Source of the DNA: CALBRZ01 sp964511065
GTDB taxonomy: Bacteria > Planctomycetota > Planctomycetia > Pirellulales > S012-138
DNA length: 64,000 bases
NCBI GenBank assembly: GCA_964511065.1
Contig: CAZEEG010000013.1
Span: 1 to 64,000, forward strand
Reading direction: 5' to 3'
Position 1 is the stretch's first letter. The number at the start of each line of letters is the position of its first letter. The translations under genes were made by a program, and so were the position numbers. The notes beneath the pieces were generated by a model, which worked only from the letters and a program-made list of their open reading frames with translations, was not told where the DNA came from and searched no databases. Of this stretch, positions 49,330-59,178 are shown in pieces.

Positions 49330-52257
49330 TCAAGTACGCATTGCACACTGGCGCACCTGGCGGCGCGCCGCAACCACCGTCCGCACCTGCCACAGCATCA
49401 GCATAATCCACGCCGCGGCCGAAAGGGCCGCGCCAATGTAAATCGGCCCAGGGCGATACCGGAAGATCACCCGATGCTGCCCTGCCGGAACAGCAACGCC
49501 CTGAAACAACCGATTGGTTCGATAGATCGGCACACTCGACACCCGACCGGCCTCGTCAACCAACTGGGCCTTCCAGTGCGCATCGTATAGTTCGTTGAGC
49601 ACCAGCAGCGCAGACTTCGTGGAGGTGACCGCCACTTCGACCTGGCCGGCACGTTCTTCGATGACGACCGTTTCGGCCACGCCCCCTAACTCTGCATTAG
49701 CCGCCATCGGTTCCTTTTCCTCCCATGAATCGAGCCATTGTTGAACGGCAGAGCCCGGGGCTTCCACAACCGCTGCCCGCTCCGGGCCTCCCAAAGCCCG
49801 CAGCCGAGCCAACACGGCCTCGGTGGCCGCGGCTAAGTCCTTCGGCCGGCCCGATGGCGGCGGGGCCATCGCTTCCACCTGCGTGACCAGCCACGCCCGG
49901 CGCGGCGTCTTGCGCCGTGCCCAGAGGGCGATCCCAGGAAAGGCATCCTCGGGCAGTTCCAACCGTTGCCAGTTGTGCGGGCTCGGCGGCGGTGCGTCAT
50001 CGGGTGCGATCATAAAGCCAATCCCACAGGCTTCGAACCATTGAGCAGCCAACGAATCTGCCATCCCTGGCTCCGCTTGGGTCATCCACATGATGATCTG
50101 CTGCACGTCCCACAGCGTGAACGTACTGGAGAACGGCACGACGCGCACGGCCATTGGCATCGTCAGGTGAGGGTACAGCGTGGCACGGTCGCGCCGAATC
50201 AACTGCGCCAGGCGATCGGGCGATGACTGGTCGTTCCACTGGCTGGGCAAACTGAAACGCGAACGCCACACACGGTAGAACCGCCAGTCGTTTTCCTGGG
50301 CATGCTCGCGGATGCGTTGCACGGTTGCCGGGGTTTCGTGCCACAGGCCCGCAGGCTCCCCAATCACCAGCCACCGATGGGCCACGGCCAAATCGACGGT
50401 CGCCACCACCAGCAGCAGGCCAGCGGCAAGCCTGCCGCGCGAGGTGCCAGCGGCAGGATCCCCTCGGGCAATGACCGCCCAGGCCGCCGCGACAATCACG
50501 GCCGTTTGGACGAAGGCCATCAACAAGTCGAACCACGCGGCCTGTGGCAGCAATGGTCCAAACAGAATGTTCTTCCGGGCCGAATCAAACTGATCGAGCA
50601 ACGGCCCGCGCAAGGCGATGGCGGCCAGGCCCAACACCAGGCTTACGGTCGCCACGATGGAAAGCCACCGGCACGCGCGGCGGCGGAAACGCGCCTGCCG
50701 CAGGCTGTCCCAGCCACCGGCCGCCAGCAGCGCCAACGCTAACGCCGAGAGTGTGAACCACTTGCCCGGGTATCGAAATCCCACGTATCCCGGCAGGGCC
50801 ACCACCAGCAGCCAATACAGACCACCGCAGGCATTGCCGGCGGGAAACTCCTGGTTGCCGGGCTCCAAGAAGGCCGGGTTTACCAGTCCGGCCATCTCCT
50901 TGGCGATCCAGCCGGGGCCGTATTCGCCCAGGCTGGCCAGCGTGGCCAGCACGAAAGTCCATGAGAGCCAGCGCACCCGCGGCACGGCCCGGCAGAAGCG
51001 CATCCGGAGCAGTCCCAGCACGAGCGGGATCACGCCCAGGTACAGGCTGACCGTCCAGTAACGCCGCTCGGCGGGGATGGCATCGAACCAGCGCTGCCGC
51101 TGCGGGAACGCCTGGCCACCCACATTTGGCCAAACCAGTTCTGCCAAGCGCCACGGTCCGATGCTGAAATCGTACAGGTTGCCCAGGTGCATTTCCGGCG
51201 GGGCCGGTTTGCCCACCAGCACCGCATACCAGGGCACGGAGCCGTCGTCCTCCAAGGTTCCAGAGAGAGCCGCGGCCGAAAGTTCGTAGAGGTTGCGGGG
51301 CACGTCGGCGGGGCCGCGCTCGCTCCGCTGGCTCAGCCGCAAGGCCGGTGCCAACTGGACCGCCGATAAACTCACGGCAAGCAACGCGGAGAACGCCAGC
51401 AGGCATAAAGGATGATGGGCGAACTGCCGCCAGCGAGAGCCTGGCACCTGCGGAACCGATCTCCGTTTCAACCACACCAGCAGCAGCGCGGCCAGCCCGG
51501 CGTTGTAAGCCAGGTGCGGATCGCCGCCCAATACGATCATCGCCATCACCACGGCCAGGCTGGCGGCCGCGCGCACGCTGCGGGCGTGCACCAGGCGGTC
51601 GATCGCCAACCAGGCCAGCGGCAGCCAGGCCGCACCGACGAGGTAGATGGGGTTGCAATGTTGAAACAGCACATGGCCGCTGCCGGCATAAGCCAGCGCG
51701 GCCAGCGTGGCGGCCGCTGGACTGCGGCCGTAGCGGCGTGCGACACAGGCGGCCCCCCACGCCGCCAGAACCAGGTGGGCCAAGATGAACAGCTTGTACG
51801 CCCAATCGTAAGGGATTGGTGCAAGCAGCAGCACACTGCCCGGGTAGAACACCATGGCCGTCGGCGAAGCAGCCAGCGGTTCGCCGAAGTTTTCCCAGGG
51901 ATTCCAAAGCGGTACTTCGCCGCGGTACCACGACTGCCGCACATACTGGAGCAGCGGGTGATAGAAGTGGGCGGCGTCGCGAAAAGCCAGGTTCGCATCG
52001 GCCGCGAGCACATCGGCAAACAACCACGCGAACAGCAGCACCACCAGCCAGAACGAGCGGCCGGTCCGGCGCCGCTTGGGGGCACCGGCGCGCGGGGCGT
52101 TTTCGGGCTCTGCGCTGTCAGCTTCGGCGCAGTTCGCAGTCTTTCCGCCAGACGCATCGCTACTGGAAGCTTCACCGCCGGACGCCGCATTATTACCGGC
52201 GCCGGACTGCTCCGAGGGCGTATTACGACTCGGCACCGATTTCCGCCATGACCTCAT
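49330..52257 (-). CDS. Large YfhO-like polytopic membrane protein
   Basis: The protein has 975 residues. A Ser/Ala-rich cytoplasmic N-terminus of about 65 residues precedes 12 or more hydrophobic segments, beginning FWLVVLLFAWLFADVLAA and including the loop ADANLAFRDAAHFYHPLLQYVRQSWYRGEVPLWNPWENFGEPLAASP, which is characteristic of YfhO/GT-C-like lipid-linked glycosyltransferase proteins (acidic RD motif in the first loop). The C-terminal 200 residues form a beta-rich domain (LLVLNELYDAHWKAQLVDEAGRV...VAVPAGQHRVIFRYRPGPIYIGA), also a YfhO hallmark. Bacterial YfhO glycosylates cell-wall polymers; a similar role is inferred. The start overlaps the end of yebC by 35 bp with no better downstream ATG, so the real start could be a non-ATG codon further in. 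Confidence 0.85.
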   Translation of the reverse strand: MRSWRKSVPSRNTPSEQSGAGNNAASGGEASSSDASGGKTANCAEADSAEPENAPRAGAPKRRRTGRSFWLVVLLFAWLFADVLAADANLAFRDAAHFYHPLLQYVRQSWYRGEVPLWNPWENFGEPLAASPTAMVFYPGSVLLLAPIPYDWAYKLFILAHLVLAAWGAACVARRYGRSPAAATLAALAYAGSGHVLFQHCNPIYLVGAAWLPLAWLAIDRLVHARSVRAAASLAVVMAMIVLGGDPHLAYNAGLAALLLVWLKRRSVPQVPGSRWRQFAHHPLCLLAFSALLAVSLSAVQLAPALRLSQRSERGPADVPRNLYELSAAALSGTLEDDGSVPWYAVLVGKPAPPEMHLGNLYDFSIGPWRLAELVWPNVGGQAFPQRQRWFDAIPAERRYWTVSLYLGVIPLVLGLLRMRFCRAVPRVRWLSWTFVLATLASLGEYGPGWIAKEMAGLVNPAFLEPGNQEFPAGNACGGLYWLLVVALPGYVGFRYPGKWFTLSALALALLAAGGWDSLRQARFRRRACRWLSIVATVSLVLGLAAIALRGPLLDQFDSARKNILFGPLLPQAAWFDLLMAFVQTAVIVAAAWAVIARGDPAAGTSRGRLAAGLLLVVATVDLAVAHRWLVIGEPAGLWHETPATVQRIREHAQENDWRFYRVWRSRFSLPSQWNDQSSPDRLAQLIRRDRATLYPHLTMPMAVRVVPFSSTFTLWDVQQIIMWMTQAEPGMADSLAAQWFEACGIGFMIAPDDAPPPSPHNWQRLELPEDAFPGIALWARRKTPRRAWLVTQVEAMAPPPSGRPKDLAAATEAVLARLRALGGPERAAVVEAPGSAVQQWLDSWEEKEPMAANAELGGVAETVVIEERAGQVEVAVTSTKSALLVLNELYDAHWKAQLVDEAGRVSSVPIYRTNRLFQGVAVPAGQHRVIFRYRPGPIYIGAALSAAAWIMLMLWQVRTVVAARRQVRQCAMRT

Positions 52258-52978
52258 CGGGGATGTTGAAGTTGGCCGACACCGACTGCACGTCGTCGTG
52301 GTCGTCCAACTCCTCCAGCAGTCTCAACACCTTGCGGCCGGTGTCGGCATCCAGGTCCACGGTGTTGCTGGGAATCCGGGTGATCTGGCTACTTTCGACT
52401 TCGACCCCGGCTTCTTCCAGGGCGGCGGACAGGGTCTGAAAATCGCTGGGGTCACACAGCACTTCTAAGTTTTCGCCTTCGCGGCGAACATCTTCGCCGC
52501 CGGCTTCCATGGCGATTTCCAGCAACCGCTCCTCGGTGACTTTCTCAGCCGAGATGATGAACAGCCCCTTGCGTTCGAACATCCAGGCCACGCAATTGGT
52601 GGCCCCGAGCTTGCCATCGTGGCGTTCGAAGATTTTGCGGATTTCCGGGGCGGTACGGTTGCGGTTGTCGGTGAAGATCTCGCACAGCACGGCCACGCCA
52701 CCGGGACCGTAGCCCTCGTAGATCACTTCTTCGACGTTTTCGCCTTCCAGTTCGCCGGTGCCTTTCTTGATGGCGCGGGCGATGGTGTCGTTAGGCATGT
52801 TGCCCGCCTTGGCGTCGTCGATGGCGTAGCGAAGGCGGAGGTTCGTGGCGGGATCACCGCCGCCCATCTTGGCCGCCACGATGATTGCCTTGGAGAGTTT
52901 GCTCCATAGCTTGCCGCGTTTGTTGTCGATGATGGCCTTCTTGTGCTTGATGCCGGCCCAATGTGAATGGCCTGCCAT
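52223..52978 (-). CDS. yebC: YebC/PmpR family protein (translation factor/regulator)
   Basis: From the ATG at 52978, with GGAGAG about 9 nt upstream, the protein has 251 residues and the unmistakable start MAGHSHWAGIKHKKAIIDNKRGKLWSKLSKAI. GGGDPATNLRLRYAIDDAKAGNMPNDTIARAIKKGTGE and YEGYGPGGVAVLCEIFTDNRNRTAPEIRKIFERHDG follow. The family was described as transcriptional regulators and more recently as ribosome-associated factors that relieve stalling at proline-rich stretches. The YfhO-like gene begins inside its last 35 bp in another frame, which implies coupled expression. The reading frame open to 53056 adds a non-conserved extension and is not used. Confidence 0.95.
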   Translation of the reverse strand: MAGHSHWAGIKHKKAIIDNKRGKLWSKLSKAIIVAAKMGGGDPATNLRLRYAIDDAKAGNMPNDTIARAIKKGTGELEGENVEEVIYEGYGPGGVAVLCEIFTDNRNRTAPEIRKIFERHDGKLGATNCVAWMFERKGLFIISAEKVTEERLLEIAMEAGGEDVRREGENLEVLCDPSDFQTLSAALEEAGVEVESSQITRIPSNTVDLDADTGRKVLRLLEELDDHDDVQSVSANFNIPDEVMAEIGAES

Positions 52979-53122
52979 GGTAGCTGCTCTCCGTTCCCCA
53001 AATCCTGGGGGGTCTGCGCGTAACGTAAAATGGACAGGGGAAAACACGCCGCGCATGCAGCGTGCGCTCGGCGTCAGCCGGTACCGTTGGGTTGCCCGTG
53101 CTGCCGGGGGGGATGGCCGCGC

Positions 53123-55411
53123 CTAGGTGGACTGTTTCCCCTGGTGTTGTTCGATTTTCGACTCCGTCGCCTTGATTTTATCCGTTTCGCGTTCCTTGTC
53201 GAAGGCTTCCAGCGCCCGCTTCCAGTACGTGACGGCCTTCTCTTTCTGGCCCAGGGCCAGGTACAGGTCGGCCAGGTGGTCCAGAATCACCCCATCGGGC
53301 GATTCCTCGCTGGCGGCATGTTCCAGGTGCGGCAGCGCCTCCTCGTACCGGCCCAGGCGGTACAGCACCCAGCCGAGGGTATCGCGGTAGGCATGATTGT
53401 CCGGTTCCTCGTTCACGGCGTACTGCGCCATCCGCAGAGCCCGATGCAGGTGCTTGCCTTGATCGGCCCAGAGGTAGCCCAGGTCGTTGTGCGCGGAAAC
53501 GTCGCGGGGATACTCGTCGATCACTTGCATCAGCCATTCCTCGGCCCGCGGCATGGTGCCGGATAGCACCTCGATATTGGAGAGTACCAACCGGGCTTCG
53601 CGCACGACGTCCCGCACCTCCGTCGAACTGAAGTCCTCGTCGTACTTCTTGAGGATGGCTTCATAGGCTTCGCGGGCCTTGTCGTACTGCCGGGCCTGGT
53701 AGTAGATCCAGGCGCGGCGGCTCAAGAGCCGAGGGTTTCCCTGGTCCAGGGCCAGAGCCTCGTTGATTGCCTTGAGGGCCTCATCTGTCTGGCCGGCATA
53801 GGCCAGCGAGGTTGCCAGGTAGATTTTGAAGGCCGGGTTGTCTTTGGGCAGCACTTCGCGATCGAGCGCCTGGCGGAACACGTTCACGGCCTGGTCGTTT
53901 TGCTCGGCCAGCAGCAGCCCCAGTCCCCAGGCCAGGTAGGTTTGCGCCGTACCGTCTCCGCGAGCATTGACCACGTTCTGAAAGAACGTATTGGCCTGCT
54001 CGAACTGCTTGCCTTCCAGCGCCACGTGGGCCAAGGCAAGCTGTTCTTCTGGCGACAGCTTGCCGGCCTTCAATCGCTGTTGAGCGGCCTTCAGCAGCAT
54101 GTCGACGGCCTCCTTGTCGGCTAGCAGCGGTTTGAGCTGGTCTTCAACCGGTTCCAAGCCGCCGGCAAATGCGCTGATTTGTCCCAGCGTATCGAGCAGG
54201 GCGTCCCATTGCTTCTGGCCGAATTGATGGTCCACCAGTTTGCGGGCCGATGCCTGCTGGATAAAAGCGTAGCGAGGTTCCGGCTTGGTATTCTCCAGCA
54301 CGCGGGCGTAATGCCCGGCCGCATCGCCGGCGCGGCCGGCCTTGTCGTACTGCTCGGCCAGGCCGAACTGCAGGAACAGGTTGTCGGGATCGTCCTGGTG
54401 CTGCTTTTCAAGCCGCGGGATGATCTCGTCCTGCTTGCCGGCCGCCTTGAGGATGTCGGCCAGCACATCGTATGGCGGCGAGCCCTGCTTGGTGGCCTTG
54501 GCATCGAGATAGACTTGGAGTTCCTCCAGGGCTTTTTGGGCATTTCCCTCGGCCAGTTCCAGCCGGGCCAGATTGTACGCGCGGTTTAACTTGTCGCGTT
54601 CCACGGAATAAGCGGTCTGGAACGCTTCGCGTGCCTCGTTCAGCTTGCCCGCCTTGAGGAACGTTTCGCCGAACATGGTATACGTCTTGGCGGCGTCGCC
54701 CAGCAGGGCACCGCGGATGTCGCCGGTGAGGCCGTACTTGTCGGCATTTTCCAGGGCGTGAAGCACGAGGGTGAACGACTCGGCGGCCTGCTCGTTGTTG
54801 TCGACGACAAAAGCCAGGCGCCCTCGCTTCATCAGCAGATCGACAAACATGGCCGTCTGCCGGTCCTCTGGCTCGTACAGATCGATCACCTTGTTCAACA
54901 GATCGAGAGCCGGCTTCAGTTCCGATTGCTGAATGAGGTGGGCCGCCAGGCGCTCCAACAGCAAGGGATTGGTGGGATAAAGATCGGCCGAAACCAGTGC
55001 GTAGCGAACGCCCATGTCCGACCGGTTCTGCTTGAACGCCAGCACGGTGATGGCGTCGGCAATGGTCGTCGAAGTTGGATCAAGCTGGAACGCCCGCTGA
55101 TAAAGTTGCAACGCCCGAAGCGGCTCGTCGTCTTCCATGCGCCGCGCGGTGGCAAACAGGGCCATCGCCTGCAGGCGGTCCTTTTCCGCCGGGCTGCGGC
55201 GGCTTGTAAGCACCTCCGGCACGTCTTCCAACTGTAGCGGCGCAGGCAGGCCAGCTTCCTCGGGAGCCGGGGCCTCCACAGGGGCCGATTCGTCGATCGC
55301 GTCGGGAGCCGCGACCGGTGGTTCGCCAGCAAAGGTGAAGGGCGGCAGAACCAGCATCGGCAAGCAGGCCACGATGAGCATGCCACGGCAATTGGCGAGC
55401 AAAGTGCGCAC
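53123..55411 (-). CDS. Large exported TPR-repeat protein
   Basis: I choose the GTG at 55411 because GGGAGG stands about 5 nt upstream and it gives a full signal peptide (VRTLLANCRGMLIVACLPMLVLPPFTFAGE); an ATG at 55381 is the alternative. The mature part of about 730 residues is built of tetratricopeptide-like helix pairs across almost its whole length (PLRALQLYQRAFQLDPTSTTIADAI, ALDQGNPRLLSRRAWIYYQARQYDKAREAYEAIL, HNDLGYLWADQGKHLHRALRMAQYAVNEEPDN, GWVLYRLGRYEEALPHLEHAA). Such proteins are scaffolds for complexes in the periplasm. No enzymatic domain is visible. It lies upstream of yebC on the same strand, with 144 bp between them. Confidence 0.88.
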   Translation of the reverse strand: MRTLLANCRGMLIVACLPMLVLPPFTFAGEPPVAAPDAIDESAPVEAPAPEEAGLPAPLQLEDVPEVLTSRRSPAEKDRLQAMALFATARRMEDDEPLRALQLYQRAFQLDPTSTTIADAITVLAFKQNRSDMGVRYALVSADLYPTNPLLLERLAAHLIQQSELKPALDLLNKVIDLYEPEDRQTAMFVDLLMKRGRLAFVVDNNEQAAESFTLVLHALENADKYGLTGDIRGALLGDAAKTYTMFGETFLKAGKLNEAREAFQTAYSVERDKLNRAYNLARLELAEGNAQKALEELQVYLDAKATKQGSPPYDVLADILKAAGKQDEIIPRLEKQHQDDPDNLFLQFGLAEQYDKAGRAGDAAGHYARVLENTKPEPRYAFIQQASARKLVDHQFGQKQWDALLDTLGQISAFAGGLEPVEDQLKPLLADKEAVDMLLKAAQQRLKAGKLSPEEQLALAHVALEGKQFEQANTFFQNVVNARGDGTAQTYLAWGLGLLLAEQNDQAVNVFRQALDREVLPKDNPAFKIYLATSLAYAGQTDEALKAINEALALDQGNPRLLSRRAWIYYQARQYDKAREAYEAILKKYDEDFSSTEVRDVVREARLVLSNIEVLSGTMPRAEEWLMQVIDEYPRDVSAHNDLGYLWADQGKHLHRALRMAQYAVNEEPDNHAYRDTLGWVLYRLGRYEEALPHLEHAASEESPDGVILDHLADLYLALGQKEKAVTYWKRALEAFDKERETDKIKATESKIEQHQGKQST

Positions 55412-55766
55412 ACCCGACCTCCCAAGTATGGAGATGTTCCCAGCAGCAACGGCATGAACCCACTGCATGGCCGCGCGCATGCCTGGCTATGCAGGCTCCG
55501 CTAATGGCCAGTGAGATCGCAGGCCAGGGGGCCGCAGCATGGGTAAACCGTGCCGTTTGCAACGTTTACGTTGCTTTTTCCACTCTAGCAGACGGGCGGC
55601 GCAGGTGCCAACGTCGGAGTTCGGGAATGCGTCGATTGCGGCCCACCCTAAGCGGATGTCACTGCCAAAGCGACGGGGCGGGCAGCAGCACGGAGCGGAG
55701 CGTTCTTGGCAGACAATCAGCCGGAGGCAGGCCGGGGAACATCGGGTGCGGCCCGCAGCCGGTGCC

Positions 55767-56486
55767 TTACCTGGCAGCGCCGGCGGGCACCACGTAATTC
55801 AGCACGGCAAAGAAATGGCACGTGCTGCCGGCCAGCACCCAAAGGTGCCAGATGGTATGGAAGTATGGCCGACGGTGTTGCAGCAGGAACGCCACCCCGA
55901 TGGTGAAGCACACGCCGCCCGCGAAAATCAGCAGCAGGCCGCCCAACGGGGTGCTTTCAATGATCGGCTTCACGGCCAGCACGGCCAGCCAGCCCGTGGC
56001 GACGTACGGGGTGTACGACATCGGGTCGTGCGGCTTGGCGACCATTCGGCTGTAGCCACCGAACAGGGCACAGGCCCAAACCAGCGACAGCAGCGACCAG
56101 AGCCAAGGGCCAGCGAGGAAGGCCAGCAAGAACGGCGTGTAAGTACCGGCAATCAGCAGGTAGATACAAACGTGATCGGCCTTGCGGAACAGGGCTTTCG
56201 TCCGCGGTTGCTGAACACCGTGGTACAGGGTCGAGGCGGCATACAGCAGAATCTGGCACACGCCGTAAACGGCGCAGCCAAAAATGGTCATCGTGGAACC
56301 GGTTGCCGCGGCGGCTTCCATCAGGAAGTACAACGCAGCCACGCTGAGGACCGTCCCGGCCCCGTGCGTCAGCGTGTTGGCGACTTCTTCCTGGAGTGCC
56401 GGCATGCCGACGGGCAAATACTGGGCATGTTCGCCCACGCCCGGGAAATCGACATGCAGTTCCAGTTGGGCGGCATTGTTACTCAT
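55767..56486 (-). CDS. Hemolysin III / PAQR-type membrane protein
   Basis: From the ATG at 56486 the protein has 239 residues and seven hydrophobic segments. The PAQR/HlyIII conserved elements are present: EEVANTLTHGAGTVLSVAALYFL (first helix), LLYAASTLYHGV (the S-x3-H zinc site), FRKADHVCIYLLIAGTYTPFLL and the late HTIWHLWVLAGSTCHFFAVL with two histidines. Bacterial members are integral membrane proteins of uncertain role, related to eukaryotic receptors that hydrolyse ceramides; zinc is bound by the three histidines. A TATAAT on the minus strand at 56627-56632 may be part of its promoter, leaving a leader of about 135 nt. Confidence 0.92.
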   Translation of the reverse strand: MSNNAAQLELHVDFPGVGEHAQYLPVGMPALQEEVANTLTHGAGTVLSVAALYFLMEAAAATGSTMTIFGCAVYGVCQILLYAASTLYHGVQQPRTKALFRKADHVCIYLLIAGTYTPFLLAFLAGPWLWSLLSLVWACALFGGYSRMVAKPHDPMSYTPYVATGWLAVLAVKPIIESTPLGGLLLIFAGGVCFTIGVAFLLQHRRPYFHTIWHLWVLAGSTCHFFAVLNYVVPAGAAR

Positions 56487-57211
56487 GCGTGCAACCTGTG
56501 ATTGGCGGCGTTCGCCCCGGCCGCTTGTGCTGATTAATCTTCGCAGTCTATTCGGTCTTGCTACGTGTCGCAAATCTTCCTGATTTCGCAGGCTTCCCAT
56601 AAATCGCAGGCCTTGCCTTTTGCTCCATTATAGGCAGCCCCAGCACCTAAAAAGGAATTTTAATCAACAAAACGCGGCAATTGAGGAACCTTACTCGCCC
56701 AAATTGGGTTCCACCAGATTTAGGGGAAACCGCGGGGGCATAACTTGGAAGCGCAGAAAGCCTGTCTACGCAACGCTAATGCCAAATTTTCATTAGCCAA
56801 GCTAATGGTTTCCCCAGGATTGCCACTCGTGTACCCCCCCGACTGGCAAACCCAGCTTATCCGCCATCACCAGTGGCATCGGTCGAAAGCGATTGCACTC
56901 TCCAATGCATTGCCACGGGTGCAGAACGTAGGACGTGGCGCGACGAGGTAAAGACGATCGCCGGGGAGGACGCCGCGGAATTGCATCGTATGCTGCCCGG
57001 CGAAAGGGACACGCGCGCAAGGGACAAATGCTTCCACCAGCGCGCTTGGGGGGCCACCGCTCGCCGAGACGCCACGAAAAGGCGGGGGTACAAAGAGGGG
57101 AGTGAAGGTAAGTGGCCGCCGGCATCGCCCCGCCCGCACAGGGGGCGGGGCGCATAGCATCAGCGCTAGGACACCTGGATCGTGCCGGGAATGAGGACCG
57201 GGGGTATCGGC
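56487..57211. other. Long intergenic region with an AT-rich control-like segment
   Basis: About 725 bp between the PAQR gene and the Gfo/Idh/MocA gene's 3' end. Positions 56600-56830 are unusually AT-rich for this window and hold a -10-like element and the GCTAATG array (next entry). The rest is GC-rich and without a convincing gene, RNA or repeat. Confidence 0.5.
56775..56807. promoter_or_regulatory. Three alternating GCTAATG / CATTAGC sites
   Basis: GCTAATG (56775-56781), its inverse CATTAGC (56791-56797) and a second GCTAATG (56801-56807) are all exact. The first two form an inverted repeat with a 9-bp spacer, and the second pair is separated by 3 bp. This looks like an operator cluster for a dimeric regulator in the AT-rich region. 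No gene start lies close on the right, so the target may be the PAQR gene about 290 bp away. Confidence 0.4.
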
Positions 57212-58585
57212 TCAGGCGAGCTTCCAGCCGCTGCGGTATTCGCGGCGGATCAGCGGTTGGGCCTCGGGCGTGCCTACCGCCTCCAACGTGGCGGCATTCC
57301 AGGTGAGTTTCCGGCCCAGGCGGTAGGCAATGCTGCCCAAGTGATTGGCCTCGGTCAGCCAGCCGGAGTACTCGAAGTTGCAAGTGGTTGGCTTGCCGGT
57401 TTTACAGGCGTCGATCCACTCGGCGTGGTGGCCGATGGAGTTGGGAATGGTGGGCTCGGGCCGCTGAAAATCGGCAAACTCCTTCTCCGGCAGCAGCACG
57501 TGCTTGCCGTAGTCGGCCAGGAGCATTCCACGGCTTCCGACGAACAGCACCCCGCTACCCCATTGCGGAATCTTGCCTTGGCTCCACAGCTCGGGCTTTT
57601 CCGTGCCTTGATACCAGGTGAGCGATACTGGCGGCATGCCTTCGCGGGCGGGGAACTCGTAGCGAGCCTGCATGGAAGCGGGCGCCAGTTCCGGGTGCGG
57701 CGGCGGGCCGGCGGCCTCGATGGTGGTGGGAGCCTGGAGTTTCAAGGCCCAGAACGGCAAGTCGTTCCAGTGGCTTCCCAGGTCAGACATGGTCCCGCTG
57801 CCAAAATCCCACCAGCGGTACCACTTGGGGCCGGGCACGTAGACTGAGTTGAACGGCCGCTGGGGTGCGGGGCCAAGCCACAGGTCCCACTTTAAACTGG
57901 CCGGGGGCTGCTGCGTTTCGGTCGGCCGATCGGCGATGTAAACAATATCATTGTGTTTCTGGGCTTCTTCGCGGCTGGAGTGCCACCCCCAGGCCCTGGA
58001 CACCCAGACATGCACTTCGCTCACGTCGCCGATGGCGCCAGACTGCACCAACTCGACCACTCGGCGATAGTTGTTGCCGGCGTGGATTTGGATCCCCATC
58101 TGCGTGGCTACGCCCGCCTTGGCCGCCGCTTCGCGGATCACGCGCGCTTCCCAAACGCCGTGTGTCAGCGGCTTTTCGCAGTACACGTGCTTGCCAAGCT
58201 GCAGGGCGGGCAAGGTGGCAAAAGCGTGCGTGTGCTCGCAGGTGCTCACCACCACGGCATCGAACTGCTTTGCTTGATCGTACAGCTTGCGGAAGTCGGT
58301 GAACTGCTTGGCGCCCGCGTAGGTTTCCGCCGCCTTGGCCAGGTTGGTTTCGGAGACATCGCACAGGGCCACAATGTTCTCGGAAGCGACCGACCGCGCG
58401 TTGGCAGCGCCGCGACCGCCGGCCCCGATGATGGCGATGTTCAGTTTTTCGTTGAGATTGCGTCCCCGCACGATCGACGGCGCGACCATCAGCGCCGCGC
58501 CGGTAGCTGCCGTCTGCTTGAGGAATTGCCGGCGCTGCATGGGAGCAGAACCGGTCGAATGAACGCGCGCACTACGATCAGCCAT
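57212..58585 (-). CDS. Tat-exported Gfo/Idh/MocA-family oxidoreductase
   Basis: The 457-residue protein carries a twin-arginine signal, MQRRQFLKQTAATGAALMVAPSIV, after a 15-residue extension; the ATG at 58585 is chosen because GGAGGA stands about 8 nt upstream. The NAD(P)-binding motif is NIAIIGAGGRGAANARSV and the family motif is VYCEKPLTHGVWEARVI. LGSHWNDLPFWALKLQAPTTIEAAGPP and the late HHAEWIDACKTGKPTTCNFEYSGWLTEANHLGSIAYRLG are typical of the large planctomycete subfamily. These enzymes oxidise or reduce sugars or sugar derivatives, with tightly bound cofactor when exported. The substrate is unknown; no sugar-degradation cluster surrounds it. Confidence 0.93.
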   Translation of the reverse strand: MADRSARVHSTGSAPMQRRQFLKQTAATGAALMVAPSIVRGRNLNEKLNIAIIGAGGRGAANARSVASENIVALCDVSETNLAKAAETYAGAKQFTDFRKLYDQAKQFDAVVVSTCEHTHAFATLPALQLGKHVYCEKPLTHGVWEARVIREAAAKAGVATQMGIQIHAGNNYRRVVELVQSGAIGDVSEVHVWVSRAWGWHSSREEAQKHNDIVYIADRPTETQQPPASLKWDLWLGPAPQRPFNSVYVPGPKWYRWWDFGSGTMSDLGSHWNDLPFWALKLQAPTTIEAAGPPPHPELAPASMQARYEFPAREGMPPVSLTWYQGTEKPELWSQGKIPQWGSGVLFVGSRGMLLADYGKHVLLPEKEFADFQRPEPTIPNSIGHHAEWIDACKTGKPTTCNFEYSGWLTEANHLGSIAYRLGRKLTWNAATLEAVGTPEAQPLIRREYRSGWKLA

Positions 58586-59178
58586 CAGTACATTCCTCCG
58601 CAGTCAGTCGTCTCGTGGGTTCAGCGGTGTTCCGCAAAGGCAGGGGGGCGTTGCACATTGGGGGCAACCTTCCCGGTTACGATTCTAGTGAACACCGCCG
58701 CATTTCGCCAAAGGTGTTTTGGCCGGCCCGGCAGCCTGGAGTTTTTCCTGGTTGAACGCTACTTGCTGTTCGCCCCCGGCGCGAGAGGAGGGCTGCGAGG
58801 CCGGGCCCATCACGTGCCCTACCCGCTCCACCAGGCGAGTGTTCAGCAATGCGATGAAACACTGAGCCAGGCCGTAGGGCTTGCCCCGCTCCCGATGCCA
58901 GAGCACGTGTCTTATTGCCCCGGCGCGAACGTGGAAGTCTTTCCGCCGCGGCCGATCGTGATGCCCCCCTGACTGGAAACACGGCACGTGGGAACCCGGC
59001 CTCCCGGGCCTGGCATCTCGCGCCCCTTGATTGACCCTGCCGGTTGCTGACCGATACACTTCGGCCTTTGGGCATGGATTGCCGGCGCGGCTCAGGAGGC
59101 CGCGCAACGAGGCGGGGCACATGCACCACAGGCGGCGCGTTGGATGCCGCGAACTGGAACCACTGCAAGGGAGAACGC
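58586..59178. other. Intergenic region between divergent genes
   Basis: About 590 bp without a recognisable gene. A rightward promoter is proposed at 59031-59060; AAGGGAG at 59167-59173 is a strong SD for the symporter start at 59179. Confidence 0.5.
59031..59060 (+). promoter_or_regulatory. Possible promoter for the dicarboxylate/glutamate-type symporter
   Basis: TTGACC (59031-59036) and TACACT (59055-59060) have an 18-bp spacer; the leader would be about 110 nt. Confidence 0.35.

Noticed and set aside
56745..56951. 68-residue plus-strand frame in the AT-rich intergenic region
   Set aside because: No SD, no recognisable features, and it covers the GCTAATG array that looks regulatory.
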